From: Paludibacter sp.
GTDB lineage: Bacteria; Bacteroidota; Bacteroidia; Bacteroidales; Paludibacteraceae
Assembly (NCBI GenBank): GCA_031292575.1
Contig: JARLGX010000008.1
Coordinates: 24,028 to 88,027 of the forward strand
Reading direction: 5' to 3'
DNA length: 64,000 bases
Part shown: positions 63,373-64,000 of the stretch, piece by piece
Numbering within the stretch: position 1 is the stretch's first letter
Layout of the letters: every line of letters starts with the position of its first letter
Made by a program: the position numbers and the translations under genes
The notes under the pieces: model-generated
The model's input: the letters and a program-made list of their open reading frames with translations, nothing else
What the model was told of the DNA's origin: nothing
Databases searched by the model: none

Positions 63373-63723
63373 TCAAAATGGCAAATCGCTTCCTTCACCT
63401 GCTCCCGGGGCTGCATCAAATGAAGCAACTGGAGTCGATGCAGCCGGAGCAGCACTAACAACACCTTTTTCGACTTTCCACGCACGAACGGTTGTGTACC
63501 AGCGACCGTTATATTCGCGGCTTTCAACATCGAAGCTCATAGTTACCTGATCATCAATTGTCAACGGAAATTGATCAATTTTATCGTTAAACAAATTGAA
63601 ACATACTTTTTTTGGATATTGATCAGCAGTTTCTAACACATAATCTTGCGAACGCCATGTTCCGTTTTTCCCTTGACCAGTGGCAATAGGTAACACGGCA
63701 ATAATTTTTCCTGAAATTTCCAT
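63373..63723 (-). CDS. DUF3127 protein with SSB-like C-terminal tip
   Basis: A 116-residue protein of the DUF3127 family: SGKIIAVLPIATGQGKNGTW, then RSQDYVLETADQYPKKVCFNLFNDKI, which looks like an OB-fold. After a linker of Ala, Pro, Ser and Gly, it ends EGSDLPF, similar to the acidic tip of SSB that recruits partner enzymes. This suggests a single-stranded DNA or DNA-repair role, not proven. It has its own consensus promoter. Confidence 0.8.
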   Translation of the reverse strand: MEISGKIIAVLPIATGQGKNGTWRSQDYVLETADQYPKKVCFNLFNDKIDQFPLTIDDQVTMSFDVESREYNGRWYTTVRAWKVEKGVVSAAPAASTPVASFDAAPGAGEGSDLPF

Positions 63724-63758
63724 TCTTCTAACGCTTTATTAAATTTATTTTAGATTGA

Positions 63759-63789
63759 CAAAGATAATGAAGAATAAACGACTGACAAA
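63759..63789 (-). promoter_or_regulatory. promoter of the DUF3127 gene
   Basis: The minus strand reads TTTG, 19 nt, TATCTTTG: a full consensus match. RNA would start near 63753, a leader of about 30 nt. Confidence 0.8.
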
Positions 63790-63859
63790 GGACATGAAAA
63801 AAAATTGTTGAATAAATAAAATATTTTGTTGAACTATTATTCTCTTAAAATTGAGATTG

Positions 63860-63867
63860 TAAGTTTG
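63860..63867 (+). promoter_or_regulatory. -7 element of the DUF2892 gene
   Basis: TAAGTTTG matches TAnnTTTG, about 90 nt before the ATG at 63957. No -33 TTTG at the proper spacing. Confidence 0.4.
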
Positions 63868-63956
63868 GTTTAATATATGCCATCAGTCATTCTGAACATA
63901 AATATCATTTTATTGTTTTAATTCTATAAGATTAAAAACAATTTAAATAATTTATT

Positions 63957-64000
63957 ATGAAGAAAAACATGGGTTCTACCGACAAAATAATCCGTTTAGT
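63957..64000 (+). CDS. DUF2892 membrane protein (5' fragment)
   Basis: Only 14 codons and two bases of a fifteenth are in the window: MKKNMGSTDKIIRL. This matches the conserved N-terminus of small DUF2892 inner-membrane proteins (the MxxNxGxxDRxxR type). The rest is beyond the edge. It diverges from the DUF3127 gene. Confidence 0.6.
   Translation, partial: MKKNMGSTDKIIRL

Overview
The window is chromosomal DNA of a Bacteroidota bacterium, most likely Bacteroidales or a close relative. The grounds are AT-rich sequence; many promoters with the Bacteroidota -7 element TAnnTTTG, several with TTG or TTTG 18-20 nt upstream; few Shine-Dalgarno sequences; typical families (DUF3467, DUF3127, DUF6261, DUF4468-like, DUF3108, LytTR membrane regulators); a gene set matching capnine-type sulfonolipid synthesis; and many small palindromic repeats. 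I cannot name a genus.

Layout. 1-6649 (minus): gltX followed by a surface polysaccharide segment (two methyltransferases, a GT4 glycosyltransferase, a UDP-GlcNAc 2-epimerase, and a Wzx-type flippase cut by the window edge). 6806-9878 (minus): the rplM-rpsI-rpsB-tsf translation operon behind a consensus promoter and a leader of about 130 nt. 10128-15605 (plus): AAG-type DNA glycosylase, two exported GH13 enzymes, an MFS transporter. 15634-20220: DUF3467, a membrane LytTR regulator, then about 1.9 kb of repeats (a 43-bp tandem array, duplicated CCCCTAAAGGGG elements) before a helical protein with a C-terminal beta domain.

20844-26635 (plus) is the most unusual part: six tightly packed genes encoding a radical SAM protein, a ParB-like protein, a small PD-(D/E)XK nuclease, an SNF2-type helicase, a second ParB-like protein and an unrecognised protein. 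It is very AT-rich, lies between repeat-rich gaps, and shows no integrase, capsid or partition genes. I read it as a candidate DNA-modification, defence or phage-derived DNA-processing cassette; its function is unknown. 26954-30024 continues as accessory DNA: polysaccharide deacetylase, DHCW cupin, a truncated GNAT gene that runs into a palindromic repeat, a zinc-ribbon membrane protein and a DUF4468-like protein.

30392-34847 (plus) is a compact set of acyltransferase, cysteate-synthase-like, SDR and VOC genes. The first three match the known steps of sulfonolipid (capnine) base synthesis; the VOC protein has no assigned role. After tRNA-Leu come DUF3108, queF and an aminopeptidase P. 39025-46754 (plus) holds uvrA, bifunctional hisB, an alkaline-phosphatase-like protein with degenerate metal motifs, a PatB/MalY lyase and ung. 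tRNA-Pro, cls and ribD (minus) and prmC and an EamA transporter (plus) follow. 51369-53446 has an unrecognised protein and a DUF6261 protein, with a 41-bp palindromic tandem array upstream.

54628-60724 (minus) is a six-gene unit: TetR regulator, outer-membrane barrel, LolD-like ATPase, two FtsX/LolE-like permeases and a LolA-like periplasmic protein. It suggests a regulated envelope transport or export route. Its gene boundaries are packed with CCCCTAAAGGGG elements, some inside the reading frames. The window ends with recX, a hemolysin III protein, mnmA (its 5' end runs into an 8-bp repeat), DUF3127 and the start of a DUF2892 gene.
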